Source: JAAZHN01 sp964605575
GTDB lineage: Bacteria; Bacillota_I; Bacilli_A; RF39; UBA660
DNA: 25,704 bases
Reading direction: 5' to 3'
Assembly: GCA_964605575.1 (NCBI GenBank)
Contig: CAZSDG010000010.1
Coordinates: forward strand, 1 to 25,704
How positions within the stretch are numbered: the first letter of the stretch is position 1; each line of letters starts with the position of its first letter. Made by a program: the position numbers and the translations under genes. Shown here one piece after another: positions 10,193 to 17,739 of this stretch. The notes under the pieces were generated by a model that was given only the letters and a program-made list of their open reading frames with translations, made no database searches and was not told the DNA's origin.

Positions 10193-10205
10193 TTTTTTTA
10201 TAACA

Positions 10206-10231
10206 TTAAAAAAGCCTTTATTTAAAGGCTT
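10206..10231 (-). terminator. Terminator after the cadherin-like-domain protein gene
   Basis: On the minus strand the stem AAGCCTTT / AAAGGCTT with a 4-base loop is followed by a T run. It overlaps the stop codon at 10230-10232 and insulates the surface gene from the hrcA promoter. Confidence 0.88.
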
Positions 10232-11636
10232 ATAACTTATCATAATCATTGTCTTTTTTGATTTGATCATTTAAATTATTTGGTAAATCGGTAAATTCTT
10301 TGGTGTATTCTAGTAGTTCTTCATCATCCTCATGACTTATCGCCACACCGTGATTATCATCTGAATTATCTTTCTTCTTAGGTTTATTCTTATTTTTGAA
10401 TATTAGGAAGAATGATGAAGCAATTAACATTATTGCACTAATAATAATTATTATGATTAAAAGTAATTTATTATCTTTTTTTGATGTAACTATCTCTGTT
10501 GATGAAGGTTCATCAGAAATGATATTAATTTCACTTGATGAATTTTCTTCTTCCTTTGTAACATAAATATTATATGTTTTTTCAATTTTTTCATCGACTG
10601 AAACAATTTTAATTGTTACTTTGCTCTCTTTACCTATTTCAAAATTTTCATTTCCTTCAATAGTAACTTGTGAGTTTGTATCAAATAATTCATATTTAAT
10701 ATCTAAAGCTTCTAAATCAACAGGAATTTTTACATAATAATTATATATATTTGCTTTAAATTCAGGATCTAATTCAATCTCACCAAGGGTTAATGATTTT
10801 AAATCCGCTCTTTCTTCAAGTAGTTCTCCCCTGTAAATATTTATTTTATATTCTTCTGAGTTTAAAGTGTTTTGGGATATTACTTTAATAGAAATAGGAT
10901 CATTTTCTCCTTTTGCTAAAGTATAAGTTCTTTTAAAAGTTTGGTTAGTATTACCGTTAATTGAAGAACAATTATCTTTACAGTTAGCTTCTAAAGTTAA
11001 TTTATTGATTGTATCTTTAACAACTACATCATATTCTTTTACGCTAGGATTAAATGCTGGGTTTAAATCACCAATGGAGATAGTTAAACTTTCCAAAGAT
11101 GCAACGTCTGATAAAACTACTCGATTAACAGTTATAGTTCTAGCTATATCTGCAATCTCAATTTGTTTATATATAGGATCTGCCGAACTAGATGTTTCAT
11201 CATCAATTGGTTGATTTTCCTTAACTGTGAAAACAATGTTTTTTAACAAAACTTCTACTTTACCTTCTGGTGTATCTTTTTTTGTTGGAATTACTAGTTC
11301 TAAAAGATTATCACCAGTATTAATAGTTTCACTATTTGTCCCACTTTTACTAATTTCAAAGCGATTATTCACTGATGTTAAACTCCAGTATTGTAAAACA
11401 CTTCCTTTTAAATGATATGGTAAACCAATTTTTTCACCAGTAACCTCTAAATCAAAAGTTATTTTATCTAAATTACTACCAACAGTATTATCGATTTCTA
11501 TTCCTAATGTGAATTTAGCATCTTCACCAGCGTTAACCGTAATATTATCATTTAATTTTAAGACATTTTTAGCTTCTACACGAAAAGGCACTAAGATTAA
11601 TAATAAGCCAAATAGAAACAATGTAATTTTTTTCAT
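10230..11636 (-). CDS. Membrane-anchored surface protein with two cadherin-like beta-sandwich domains
   Basis: A 468-residue type I membrane protein. An N-terminal signal peptide (KKITLFLFGLLLILVPFRVEA) is followed by a beta-rich region resembling cohesin-like modules (about 25-165, a weak resemblance). Two copies of a cadherin-like beta-sandwich domain come next. They begin at LESLTISIGDLNPAFNPSVKEYDV and LKSLTLGEIELDPEFKANIYNYYV and end in YKINIYRG and YNIYVTKE. A Ser/Glu-rich linker, one membrane helix (LLLIIIIIISAIMLIASSFFLIF) and a basic stop-transfer patch follow. The last ~50 residues are an acidic cytoplasmic tail. There is no sortase motif, so it is held by its membrane helix. It has its own promoter and terminator. 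The function is unknown; adhesion or cell-wall binding is a guess from the domains. Confidence 0.85.
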   Translation of the reverse strand: MKKITLFLFGLLLILVPFRVEAKNVLKLNDNITVNAGEDAKFTLGIEIDNTVGSNLDKITFDLEVTGEKIGLPYHLKGSVLQYWSLTSVNNRFEISKSGTNSETINTGDNLLELVIPTKKDTPEGKVEVLLKNIVFTVKENQPIDDETSSSADPIYKQIEIADIARTITVNRVVLSDVASLESLTISIGDLNPAFNPSVKEYDVVVKDTINKLTLEANCKDNCSSINGNTNQTFKRTYTLAKGENDPISIKVISQNTLNSEEYKINIYRGELLEERADLKSLTLGEIELDPEFKANIYNYYVKIPVDLEALDIKYELFDTNSQVTIEGNENFEIGKESKVTIKIVSVDEKIEKTYNIYVTKEEENSSSEINIISDEPSSTEIVTSKKDNKLLLIIIIIISAIMLIASSFFLIFKNKNKPKKKDNSDDNHGVAISHEDDEELLEYTKEFTDLPNNLNDQIKKDNDYDKL

Positions 11637-11666
11637 TAATTTTTCTCTCCTTTTTATCTTAATAAT

Positions 11667-11695
11667 ATTATATAAAAATTAAGTCCTGTTTTCAA
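11667..11695 (-). promoter_or_regulatory. Sigma-A promoter for the cadherin-like-domain protein
   Basis: On the minus strand TTGAAA (11690-11695) and a perfect TATAAT (11667-11672) are 17 bases apart. It lies between the hemW stop and the GGAGAG ribosome site of the surface protein gene. Confidence 0.75.
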
Positions 11696-11696
11696 G

Positions 11697-12779
11697 TTAA
11701 ATAATTTTTAAAAGAATTTCATTCATAACATATAATTTTTCGGGATTAATATATATATTATTATTTTTATAAATTAAGTCTTTATTTTTTATTAATGGTT
11801 TTACAGGAAAAACATCTTGAATGTTTTGTTTAAATTTATTGTGAAACTCTTTAATATTAATTCCCTTGATTAATCTTAAACCTAGCATTACTTCATTTTC
11901 CATTTTTTCTTTTTTTGATAACAATTTTTCTTCTAAACGATAATTATCATTAATATATTCTGTAATACTCCTTGTATTTTCATAACGAAACCCTTCAATA
12001 TAACCGTGAGCACCTAAGCCAAAACCGTAATATTCCTCATTTTTCCAATAAATGGTATTATGTTTAGACTTATAACCATCTAAAGCAAAATTACTTATTT
12101 CATAATGGTCATACCTTTGATTTTTAAGTTTTTTTACGATATATTGATACATTTTCAATTCTAGAACATTTTCAGGTATATTAGCTTTATCATTTCCTAA
12201 AATGGTATTATTTTCTACTATTAATGAATAAGTACTTAAATGATTTGGTTTAAGTTTTAAAAATAATTTTATGTCTTTTCTGATATCTGAAAGACTTTCA
12301 TTTGGTAAACCGTAAATCAAATCTAAGTTAATATTCTTAAAGCCTATTTTTCTAACTAATTCAATTTTTTTCTTTGTATCTTCAAAATTAGAATTTCGAC
12401 CTAAAAATTTCAATTTTTCTTTATTAAATGATTGGATTCCAATACTAAGTCTATTTATTCGCATACTTTTTAAATTAGTTAGTAATTCTGCGCTTATATC
12501 TTCAATATTGCATTCAAAACTAAATTCTTCTAATTTACTAAGATCAAACATCTTAATAATATTATCTAATTTTATTAATTGTTTAACATTCAAACAAGAT
12601 GGAGTTCCTCCACCAATGTAGATTGTATAAATTGGTTCATCATTATAATACTGTTCCACTTCTCTTTTTAGAGCGTCCAGATAATCATCGATCATTTGTT
12701 CCTGCATATACATCTTTGGAAAATCGCAATAGGTGCACATTGCTCGACAAAAAGGAATATGGATATATACACTCTTCAT
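11697..12779 (-). CDS. hemW: Radical SAM heme chaperone HemW (HemN-like)
   Basis: A radical SAM protein of the HemW group, which binds heme and is thought to insert it into target enzymes. It is often mis-named coproporphyrinogen dehydrogenase. The [4Fe-4S] motif is C11-x3-C15-x2-C18 in CRAMCTYCDF. The SAM-binding GGGTPS motif and the segments SFECNIEDIS, LSIGIQSFN and NLDLIYGLPN follow. HNTIYW marks HemW rather than true HemN. The length is 360 residues, slightly short of the usual ~375, with a reduced C-terminal domain. The ribosome site is weak (AGGTTGTGA). In Bacillus this gene sits between lepA and hrcA; here it lies in the same interval but is flanked by surface-protein genes. No heme gene is present in the window, so the client is unknown. 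Confidence 0.93.
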   Translation of the reverse strand: MKSVYIHIPFCRAMCTYCDFPKMYMQEQMIDDYLDALKREVEQYYNDEPIYTIYIGGGTPSCLNVKQLIKLDNIIKMFDLSKLEEFSFECNIEDISAELLTNLKSMRINRLSIGIQSFNKEKLKFLGRNSNFEDTKKKIELVRKIGFKNINLDLIYGLPNESLSDIRKDIKLFLKLKPNHLSTYSLIVENNTILGNDKANIPENVLELKMYQYIVKKLKNQRYDHYEISNFALDGYKSKHNTIYWKNEEYYGFGLGAHGYIEGFRYENTRSITEYINDNYRLEEKLLSKKEKMENEVMLGLRLIKGINIKEFHNKFKQNIQDVFPVKPLIKNKDLIYKNNNIYINPEKLYVMNEILLKII

Positions 12780-12798
12780 TAAATCACAACCTAGTGCA

Positions 12799-12807
12799 AT
12801 TATAGCA
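12799..12807 (-). promoter_or_regulatory. Extended -10 promoter for hemW
   Basis: Minus-strand TGCTATAAT matches the extended -10 consensus, about 20 bases before the hemW ATG and directly after the terminator of the preceding gene. There is no good -35 box. Confidence 0.55.
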
Positions 12808-12832
12808 TAAAAAAAGATAGAATAATCTATCT
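12808..12832 (-). terminator. Terminator after the NPKTA surface protein gene
   Basis: On the minus strand AGATAG, loop ATTATT, CTATCT is followed by seven T. The 18-base core is identical to that of the terminator at 2014-2043. Confidence 0.8.
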
Positions 12833-12837
12833 GATTT

Positions 12838-13569
12838 TTAAATGTTTGTAAATTTATTGTTTTTAAGCGTTAGAACTAAGACTCCACCAGCGATAACTGC
12901 AATAACACTTAAGATTGCTATATCAGTAAATGCCGCAGTTTTTGGATTGTCAGTTTTATTACTACTACTTGGTGTATCAACGGTTGTTTCACTAGTTAGT
13001 TTAACATAAGGAATACAAATTGCCCCATCTTTGTATGTTTGATATGTAACAACAGTAGATCCTTGGCCAACACCATGACTAAATACGAAAGTATCAGCGA
13101 CAAAGAACTCATCTGAAAGGATTGTTTCGTTAAATGATTCCTTTGGTGTTAGTGTATAGAAAAATTCTTTAGTAGAATTTGTACCAACATCACCCAATTG
13201 CCAGTTAATTATTGCTGGATTATTTGAATCTTGCATAGCACTTTCGCCTTCAACTGTTACTAAGAAATTATCAATTATTTGAGAAGTTAGTGTTAAGGTG
13301 CCATTACTATTTTCAATTTCTAAACCAGTAGTAGTTACTCCAATTTTAACTTTAATAACATTATTAGTTACGCTTTCTATTTGCATTAAGACATAACCAT
13401 CAGTAAAGTCTTCACCGTCATCCGTTCCGCTTGCCCATAATCTAAGTTTCTTTTGACTAACTGATCCTTCAGAGATATAAACGGCAGCCAGAACATTCCC
13501 AACACTAGCAGTTAATAGAACCACCGCTAATAATAATCCTAATATTTTACTTCCTAATTTTTTTAACAT
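12838..13569 (-). CDS. Secreted protein with C-terminal NPKTA sortase sorting signal
   Basis: A 243-residue exported protein. The N-terminus has a basic start, a hydrophobic core (ILGLLLAVVLLTASVGNVLA) and a likely signal peptidase site after LAA. The mature part is beta-rich, Ser/Thr/Val-rich and unrecognised. The C-terminus is a textbook cell-wall sorting signal: Ser/Thr/Asn-rich spacer, NPKTA at 208-212, a hydrophobic stretch (about 217-235) and a short tail with two Lys. NPxT motifs are typical of class B sortase substrates (NPQTN, NPKTG), and a class B sortase is encoded divergently 197 bases away. It is therefore probably attached to peptidoglycan by that enzyme. In some bacteria SrtB substrates bind heme, and HemW is next door, but no NEAT domain is visible here. 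The ribosome site is AAGGAG. Confidence 0.85.
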   Translation of the reverse strand: MLKKLGSKILGLLLAVVLLTASVGNVLAAVYISEGSVSQKKLRLWASGTDDGEDFTDGYVLMQIESVTNNVIKVKIGVTTTGLEIENSNGTLTLTSQIIDNFLVTVEGESAMQDSNNPAIINWQLGDVGTNSTKEFFYTLTPKESFNETILSDEFFVADTFVFSHGVGQGSTVVTYQTYKDGAICIPYVKLTSETTVDTPSSSNKTDNPKTAAFTDIAILSVIAVIAGGVLVLTLKNNKFTNI

Positions 13570-13626
13570 ATAATACTCTCCTTTTTATTATTATATTAGC
13601 TGAAAACACTTTATATTTTCAAATTT

Positions 13627-13635
13627 AGTATAACA
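13627..13635 (-). promoter_or_regulatory. Extended -10 promoter for the NPKTA protein
   Basis: Minus-strand TGTTATACT is an extended -10 element about 60 bases before the start codon. The predicted leader contains a small stem TGAAAA / TTTTCA. The -35 match is poor. Confidence 0.5.
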
Positions 13636-13716
13636 TATATTTCAAAAAATAAATACTAAAATGATACTTTTTTACTTATATTTACATTTTCTGCAAATTT
13701 TAGGTATATTTACTCT

Positions 13717-13747
13717 TATAATATTAATAATGATGTGTTAATATTAT
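13717..13747 (+). promoter_or_regulatory. Sortase promoter -10 box and overlapping inverted repeat
   Basis: TATAAT at 13717-13722 is the best -10 candidate for the sortase. Overlapping it is a perfect 10-bp inverted repeat, ATAATATTAA (13718-13727) and TTAATATTAT (13738-13747), with a 10-base spacer. The dyad spans the predicted transcription start and ends just before the AGGTGGTGA ribosome site. It could be a repressor operator or, in RNA, a hairpin near the ribosome site. Confidence 0.5.
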
Positions 13748-13766
13748 TATGATAGGTGGTGAATAA

Positions 13767-15431
13767 ATGGCAAAGATTAGAATTAGTTCCAAGGGTGGGA
13801 AGATGACTTTTTCTTTAAGTCCTAATAATCGAACAATCGATAATAATTTAAATCTAACTCAAACAAACATTATTAATACTGATTCAATGATATTTACTTC
13901 TAACTACATCTTAAAAAATCCAGAGATAATCTCAACATTTATTCAAGGAATAGCCTTACAAAGAAATATAAACAAGGTCTTTATTAAAGATAAAGAAATA
14001 GTTTCATTAGTATTATTAACAATTCAAAATATAAATCAATTTGAAGAGGTTCATATTTTACCTGATGAACCAGTTTCATTTGAAGAGTATGAGAGGTTAT
14101 TATACTCTCCTTATATAAAATATGTAAGTTGTTATAGTATGAAACACTTTATGATTGAAAAACTTGATAAAAATAATATAGTTGTCGAAGTACGTAAAGA
14201 AATGTTTTTCTTAAGTAATTTTATGAATGATAATGATATGAAGTATTATTCAAGTATATATTATAAAAGAACTATTAAAATCAATAACAATATGACCTCT
14301 GAAGACTTAGAAGATTTCGAAATTTTTTGTCGAATTAATAAATATGTAAAAGTAATTGATTTACATTATTTCTCATTAGAAGTAATTAGAAATATAATTC
14401 GATTATTAATCAAATATAATATAAAAAATGTTAAATTCAATTTATTTGAAAACAAGGAAAATACTCAATTTTTAATTGAATCAATTGAGTATTTGAAATT
14501 AATGCAAGCAGAAACAAAACAAAAAAACAACTTAACATTTAAGATTATTTATTCTTCAGAATATAAACAAAAAAATATTGTCAAACAAATTAACTTAACA
14601 AATATTAAAATATCTAGTATTTTGATAATAATTGCTCTAACATTTGGCTTATTAATTCAGGAATATCATGGTTATGTTTCCGAACAAAATATCAAAGAAA
14701 TAAATGATGCTTTAGAGAAAGAAGTATTAAAGTTAACTGATAAAATGTCTTCAAGTGATACTCCATCAAGCAATGTAATTAATAACGTTGATAATCCTGA
14801 AGAAGAAATTGAACCAATTGATTCAACTAAAGCTTATAATGAAGCATTTAGAGATATATTTAGCCTTTTACAAAGTAAAAATGAAGATACTGTTGGTTGG
14901 ATTAAAGTAAATAATACAGCAATTGAGTTTCCAGTAGTCCAAGCAAAAGATAACGATTATTATTTAACAAGAGATTTTAATAAAAAAAGAAATTCACTTG
15001 GTTGGATATTTATGGATTATCGGAATAATGCTAAAAATTTAGATCAAAATACAATTATTTATGGTCATAATTCTTCAAGAAAAAAGGATGCAATGTTTAC
15101 TCACTTAGCTAAAGTCTTAGAACAAGACTGGAGTTCAAATAAAACCAATCAAATTATTACATTTAATACTCCTTATGAAAATATGGAATGGCAAATATTT
15201 TCGGTTTACGACATTCATGTTACTAGCGATTATCTTTATACCAATTTTGATTTAGATAAAGACTTCTTAAAATTTGCAAATAAATTGAAAAATCGTAGTG
15301 CTTTTAACTTTAACGTTGAATTAAATGAGAAGGATAAAATCTTAACCTTATCAAGTTGTTTAAATAGAGGTTTAAGAAGAGTTGTTGTTCATGCTAAGTT
15401 AACTAAAATAATTCCAAATTTACCAAAATAA
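13767..15431 (+). CDS. Class B sortase with a large N-terminal cytoplasmic domain
   Basis: A transpeptidase that links secreted proteins to the cell wall. The C-terminal ~190 residues are a class B sortase: VGWIKVNNTAIEFPVVQ, IIYGHNS with catalytic His434, LTLSSC with catalytic Cys531, and Arg537/Arg538 in RRVVVHAKL. Class B enzymes are normally about 250 residues with a short N-terminal membrane anchor. This one is 554: some 280 residues precede the single membrane helix (about 282-297). With outside-facing catalysis, that N-terminal part should be cytoplasmic. It looks alpha/beta (for example VKVIDLHYFSLEVIRNIIRLL, NVKFNLFE), and I recognise no domain in it. The likely substrate is the divergent NPKTA protein. 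The ATG at 13767 follows AGGTGGTGA. No specific symbol is assigned. Confidence 0.9.
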   Translation: MAKIRISSKGGKMTFSLSPNNRTIDNNLNLTQTNIINTDSMIFTSNYILKNPEIISTFIQGIALQRNINKVFIKDKEIVSLVLLTIQNINQFEEVHILPDEPVSFEEYERLLYSPYIKYVSCYSMKHFMIEKLDKNNIVVEVRKEMFFLSNFMNDNDMKYYSSIYYKRTIKINNNMTSEDLEDFEIFCRINKYVKVIDLHYFSLEVIRNIIRLLIKYNIKNVKFNLFENKENTQFLIESIEYLKLMQAETKQKNNLTFKIIYSSEYKQKNIVKQINLTNIKISSILIIIALTFGLLIQEYHGYVSEQNIKEINDALEKEVLKLTDKMSSSDTPSSNVINNVDNPEEEIEPIDSTKAYNEAFRDIFSLLQSKNEDTVGWIKVNNTAIEFPVVQAKDNDYYLTRDFNKKRNSLGWIFMDYRNNAKNLDQNTIIYGHNSSRKKDAMFTHLAKVLEQDWSSNKTNQIITFNTPYENMEWQIFSVYDIHVTSDYLYTNFDLDKDFLKFANKLKNRSAFNFNVELNEKDKILTLSSCLNRGLRRVVVHAKLTKIIPNLPK

Positions 15432-15453
15432 AAAGATCAATTGATCTTTTTTT
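15431..15453. terminator. Bidirectional terminator between sortase and lepA
   Basis: A perfect palindrome with AAAAGATC and GATCTTTT arms around AATT, flanked by A and T tracts, lies exactly between the converging stop codons and can serve both strands. Confidence 0.88.
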
Positions 15454-17251
15454 ATTTGTTTTCACTTTTTAAAATTGATAAGAAGGCATCTCCAGGAATT
15501 TCAACTTTCCCAATCATCTTCATTTTCTTTTTACCTTCTTTTTGTTTTTCTAATAACTTTCTTTTTCTGGAAACATCGCCTCCATAGCACTTAGCTAAGA
15601 CATTCTTTCTAATCGCGCTGATTGTTTCCCTAGCAATTATTTTCGAACCAATTGCTGCTTGAATTGGTACTTGGAATTGTTGTCTTGGAATTATTTCTTT
15701 TAAAGCTTCAACTATAACTTTACCTCGTTTATAAGCAAGAGAGTCATGGACAATAATACTTAAGACATCTACTTTTTCACCATTGATTAATATATCCATT
15801 TTAATTAATTTGCTTTCTTGATAATCCGCTAATTCATAATCAAATGAAGCATATCCCTTTGTTGATGATTTTAGTTTATTAAAGAAATCATAAACTATCT
15901 CATTAAGTGGTAAATAATAATGGATACTAGCCCTTGTTGGATCTAAATACTCAACAGAGTCATAAATACCTCGTTTATCTTCACATAGTTCTAAAACTGC
16001 CCCAATATATTCAGTAGGAACATAAATATTGGTTTTAATAAATGGTTCTTTAATACTATTTATTTGTGTTCGATCAGGTAATTTATTTGGACTATCAATT
16101 TTAATTACTTCCCCATTGGTAAGTTCAACTTCGTAAATAACACTTGGACTAGTAGCAATGATGTCGACATTATATTCTCTTCTAATTCTTTCGGTAATTA
16201 TTTCCATATGTAATAATCCTAAAAAACCACATCTAAAGCCAAAACCTAAGGCGCCAGAACTTTCCATTTCAAATGTTAAAGAAGCATCGTTTAGTTTTAA
16301 TTTTTCTAAAGCTTCTTTTAATTGATTATATTTATTCCCATCAATTGGATAAATACCAGAAAAAACCATTGGTAAAACTTCTTTATAACCAGGTAGTTTT
16401 TCAGTCGCTGGATTGTCTAGTAAAGTAACTGTATCTCCAACTTTAATACTACCTATTTCTTTTATTGAGGCACTAAAGTAACCTACTTCCCCACAAACTA
16501 ACTCATTTTTTTTAACTATTTTTGGAGTATGGACACCAAGTTCTAATACTTCATAAGAAGCATCAGTTGCCATCATCTTAATTTTATCGCCGACTTTAAG
16601 CTTGCCATCAACAATTTTAATCATCCCAACTACTCCGCTATATGGATCAAAATAACTATCAAAGATTAGGGCTCTTAACGCTTCTTCATTATTTATTTTA
16701 GGCGGTGCAATTCTTTCAATGATTGCTTCAACAAGATCTTGAACGCCCTCGCCTGTTTTACCACTGCATAAAATGATATCTTCATCTTTAAAACCTAAGA
16801 TTTCAATTAACTCTTTTTTAACTTTTGGAATATCAGCATTAGGCAAATCTATTTTATTGATTACGGGTATTAATGTTAGGTTGGAATTTAAAGCTAAATA
16901 AAGATTAGCTAAAGTTTGAGCTTCAATTCCTTGTGCTGCATCTACTACTAAAATTGCTCCTTCACAAGCATCTAAACTTCTACTTACTTCATAAGAAAAG
17001 TCGACATGTCCTGGAGTATCAATTAAGTTAAGTAAATAATCTTGATTTTTATACTTATAATCTAGTTTAATTGCTTTTAATTTGATTGTAATTCCCCGTT
17101 CACGCTCTAAATCCATGTTATCTAGTAATTGACTTTTCATTTCTCTAGAGGTTACAGCATTAGTCAACTCTAAGATTCGATCAGCTAAAGTACTTTTACC
17201 GTGATCGATATGAGCAATAATACAAAAATTGCGAATGTTTTTCTGTGTCAT
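15452..17251 (-). CDS. lepA: Translation factor LepA (EF4)
   Basis: A ribosome-associated GTPase. The G domain shows [13 protein letters not shown] (P loop), RERGITIK (switch I), DTPGH, and NKIDLP for guanine recognition. The LepA-specific C-terminal part includes the block [18 protein letters not shown] and the C-terminal run [26 protein letters not shown]. The 599-residue length is standard. An AGGTGA ribosome site precedes the ATG. The next genes in the ancestral cluster (hemW, hrcA) appear only after an inserted sortase/surface module. Confidence 0.98.
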   Translation of the reverse strand: MTQKNIRNFCIIAHIDHGKSTLADRILELTNAVTSREMKSQLLDNMDLERERGITIKLKAIKLDYKYKNQDYLLNLIDTPGHVDFSYEVSRSLDACEGAILVVDAAQGIEAQTLANLYLALNSNLTLIPVINKIDLPNADIPKVKKELIEILGFKDEDIILCSGKTGEGVQDLVEAIIERIAPPKINNEEALRALIFDSYFDPYSGVVGMIKIVDGKLKVGDKIKMMATDASYEVLELGVHTPKIVKKNELVCGEVGYFSASIKEIGSIKVGDTVTLLDNPATEKLPGYKEVLPMVFSGIYPIDGNKYNQLKEALEKLKLNDASLTFEMESSGALGFGFRCGFLGLLHMEIITERIRREYNVDIIATSPSVIYEVELTNGEVIKIDSPNKLPDRTQINSIKEPFIKTNIYVPTEYIGAVLELCEDKRGIYDSVEYLDPTRASIHYYLPLNEIVYDFFNKLKSSTKGYASFDYELADYQESKLIKMDILINGEKVDVLSIIVHDSLAYKRGKVIVEALKEIIPRQQFQVPIQAAIGSKIIARETISAIRKNVLAKCYGGDVSRKRKLLEKQKEGKKKMKMIGKVEIPGDAFLSILKSENK

Positions 17252-17269
17252 TTATTTCACCTACTAATC

Positions 17270-17275
17270 ATTATA
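17270..17275 (-). promoter_or_regulatory. -10 box for lepA, preceded by a hairpin and T run
   Basis: Minus-strand TATAAT lies about 20 bases before the lepA ATG. Immediately upstream (17277-17319) is a hairpin, CCATCT / AGATGG with outer AGAG / CTCT, followed by eight T. No convincing -35 box is present. Confidence 0.5.
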
Positions 17276-17369
17276 CAAAAAAAACAAGAGCATTGCCATC
17301 TTTATTTAGATGGATCTCTAATTTAGCATAGGGTGGAATATTTGTTAAAAAATAATTAGCTAATAATGT

Positions 17370-17398
17370 TTGCATTTTAAATTATTTTTTGATAAAAT
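17370..17398 (+). promoter_or_regulatory. Sigma-A promoter for rpsT
   Basis: TTGCAT (17370-17375) and TAAAAT (17393-17398) are 17 bases apart, and TG one base before the -10 gives an extended element. It lies about 28 bases before the rpsT start. Confidence 0.8.
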
Positions 17399-17426
17399 CA
17401 GTATGTATTTAAATGGAGGTGAAACA

Positions 17427-17693
17427 ATGGCAAATTTAAAGGCATCAAAAAAAGCAATTAAAGTTAGCAAGAAAAAAGCTGATGCAAATGTAGTCTTTAC
17501 ATCAAGAGTTAAAAATTCAGTTAAAAAATTAGAAAAAGCAATCACAGCTAATGAAAAAGATAAAGCAAATGAATTATTAAAAGAAACTAATATAAATATT
17601 GATAAGGCTTATAGTAAAGGCTTAATGAAAGAAAATACTAGAAATCGTAAAAAAAGTAGATTGACAAAGAAAGTAAAGGAAATGAATAAATAA
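17427..17693 (+). CDS. rpsT: 30S ribosomal protein S20
   Basis: The small, very basic S20 protein of the 30S subunit, 88 residues. The start is MANLKASKKAIKVSKKKADAN, followed by SRVKNSVKKLEKAI, a helical middle, and the conserved C-terminal block KGLMKENTRNRKKSRLTKKV. ATG 17427 is chosen because a strong GGAGGTGA ribosome site lies just upstream and S20 proteins begin MAN/MAK. The open frame continues upstream but has no ribosome site. It is divergent from lepA, as in Bacillus, and followed by a terminator. Confidence 0.97.
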   Translation: MANLKASKKAIKVSKKKADANVVFTSRVKNSVKKLEKAITANEKDKANELLKETNINIDKAYSKGLMKENTRNRKKSRLTKKVKEMNK

Positions 17694-17706
17694 CATTTCT
17701 TTTTTT
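17675..17706 (+). terminator. Rho-independent terminator of rpsT
   Basis: The stem GGAAATG / CATTTCT (extended by A-T pairs, one G-U) with a 9-base loop containing the rpsT stop codon is followed by seven T. Confidence 0.85.
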
Positions 17707-17714
17707 ATGGAATA

Positions 17715-17723
17715 TGCTAAGAT
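17715..17723 (+). promoter_or_regulatory. Possible extended -10 promoter for the transglutaminase-like gene
   Basis: TGCTAAGAT resembles an extended -10 element, located after the rpsT terminator and 17 bases before the ATG at 17740. This leaves a very short leader. The -35 region is poor. Confidence 0.4.
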
Positions 17724-17739
17724 TAATTTAGGTGATAAG

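Noticed and set aside
11005..11415. Two short plus-strand frames opposite the cadherin-like protein
   Set aside because: Neither has a ribosome site or recognisable product, and the minus-strand gene is well supported by its signal peptide and domains.
17360..17545. Minus-strand frame opposite rpsT
   Set aside because: It is the mirror of the lysine-rich S20 gene and runs through its promoter.
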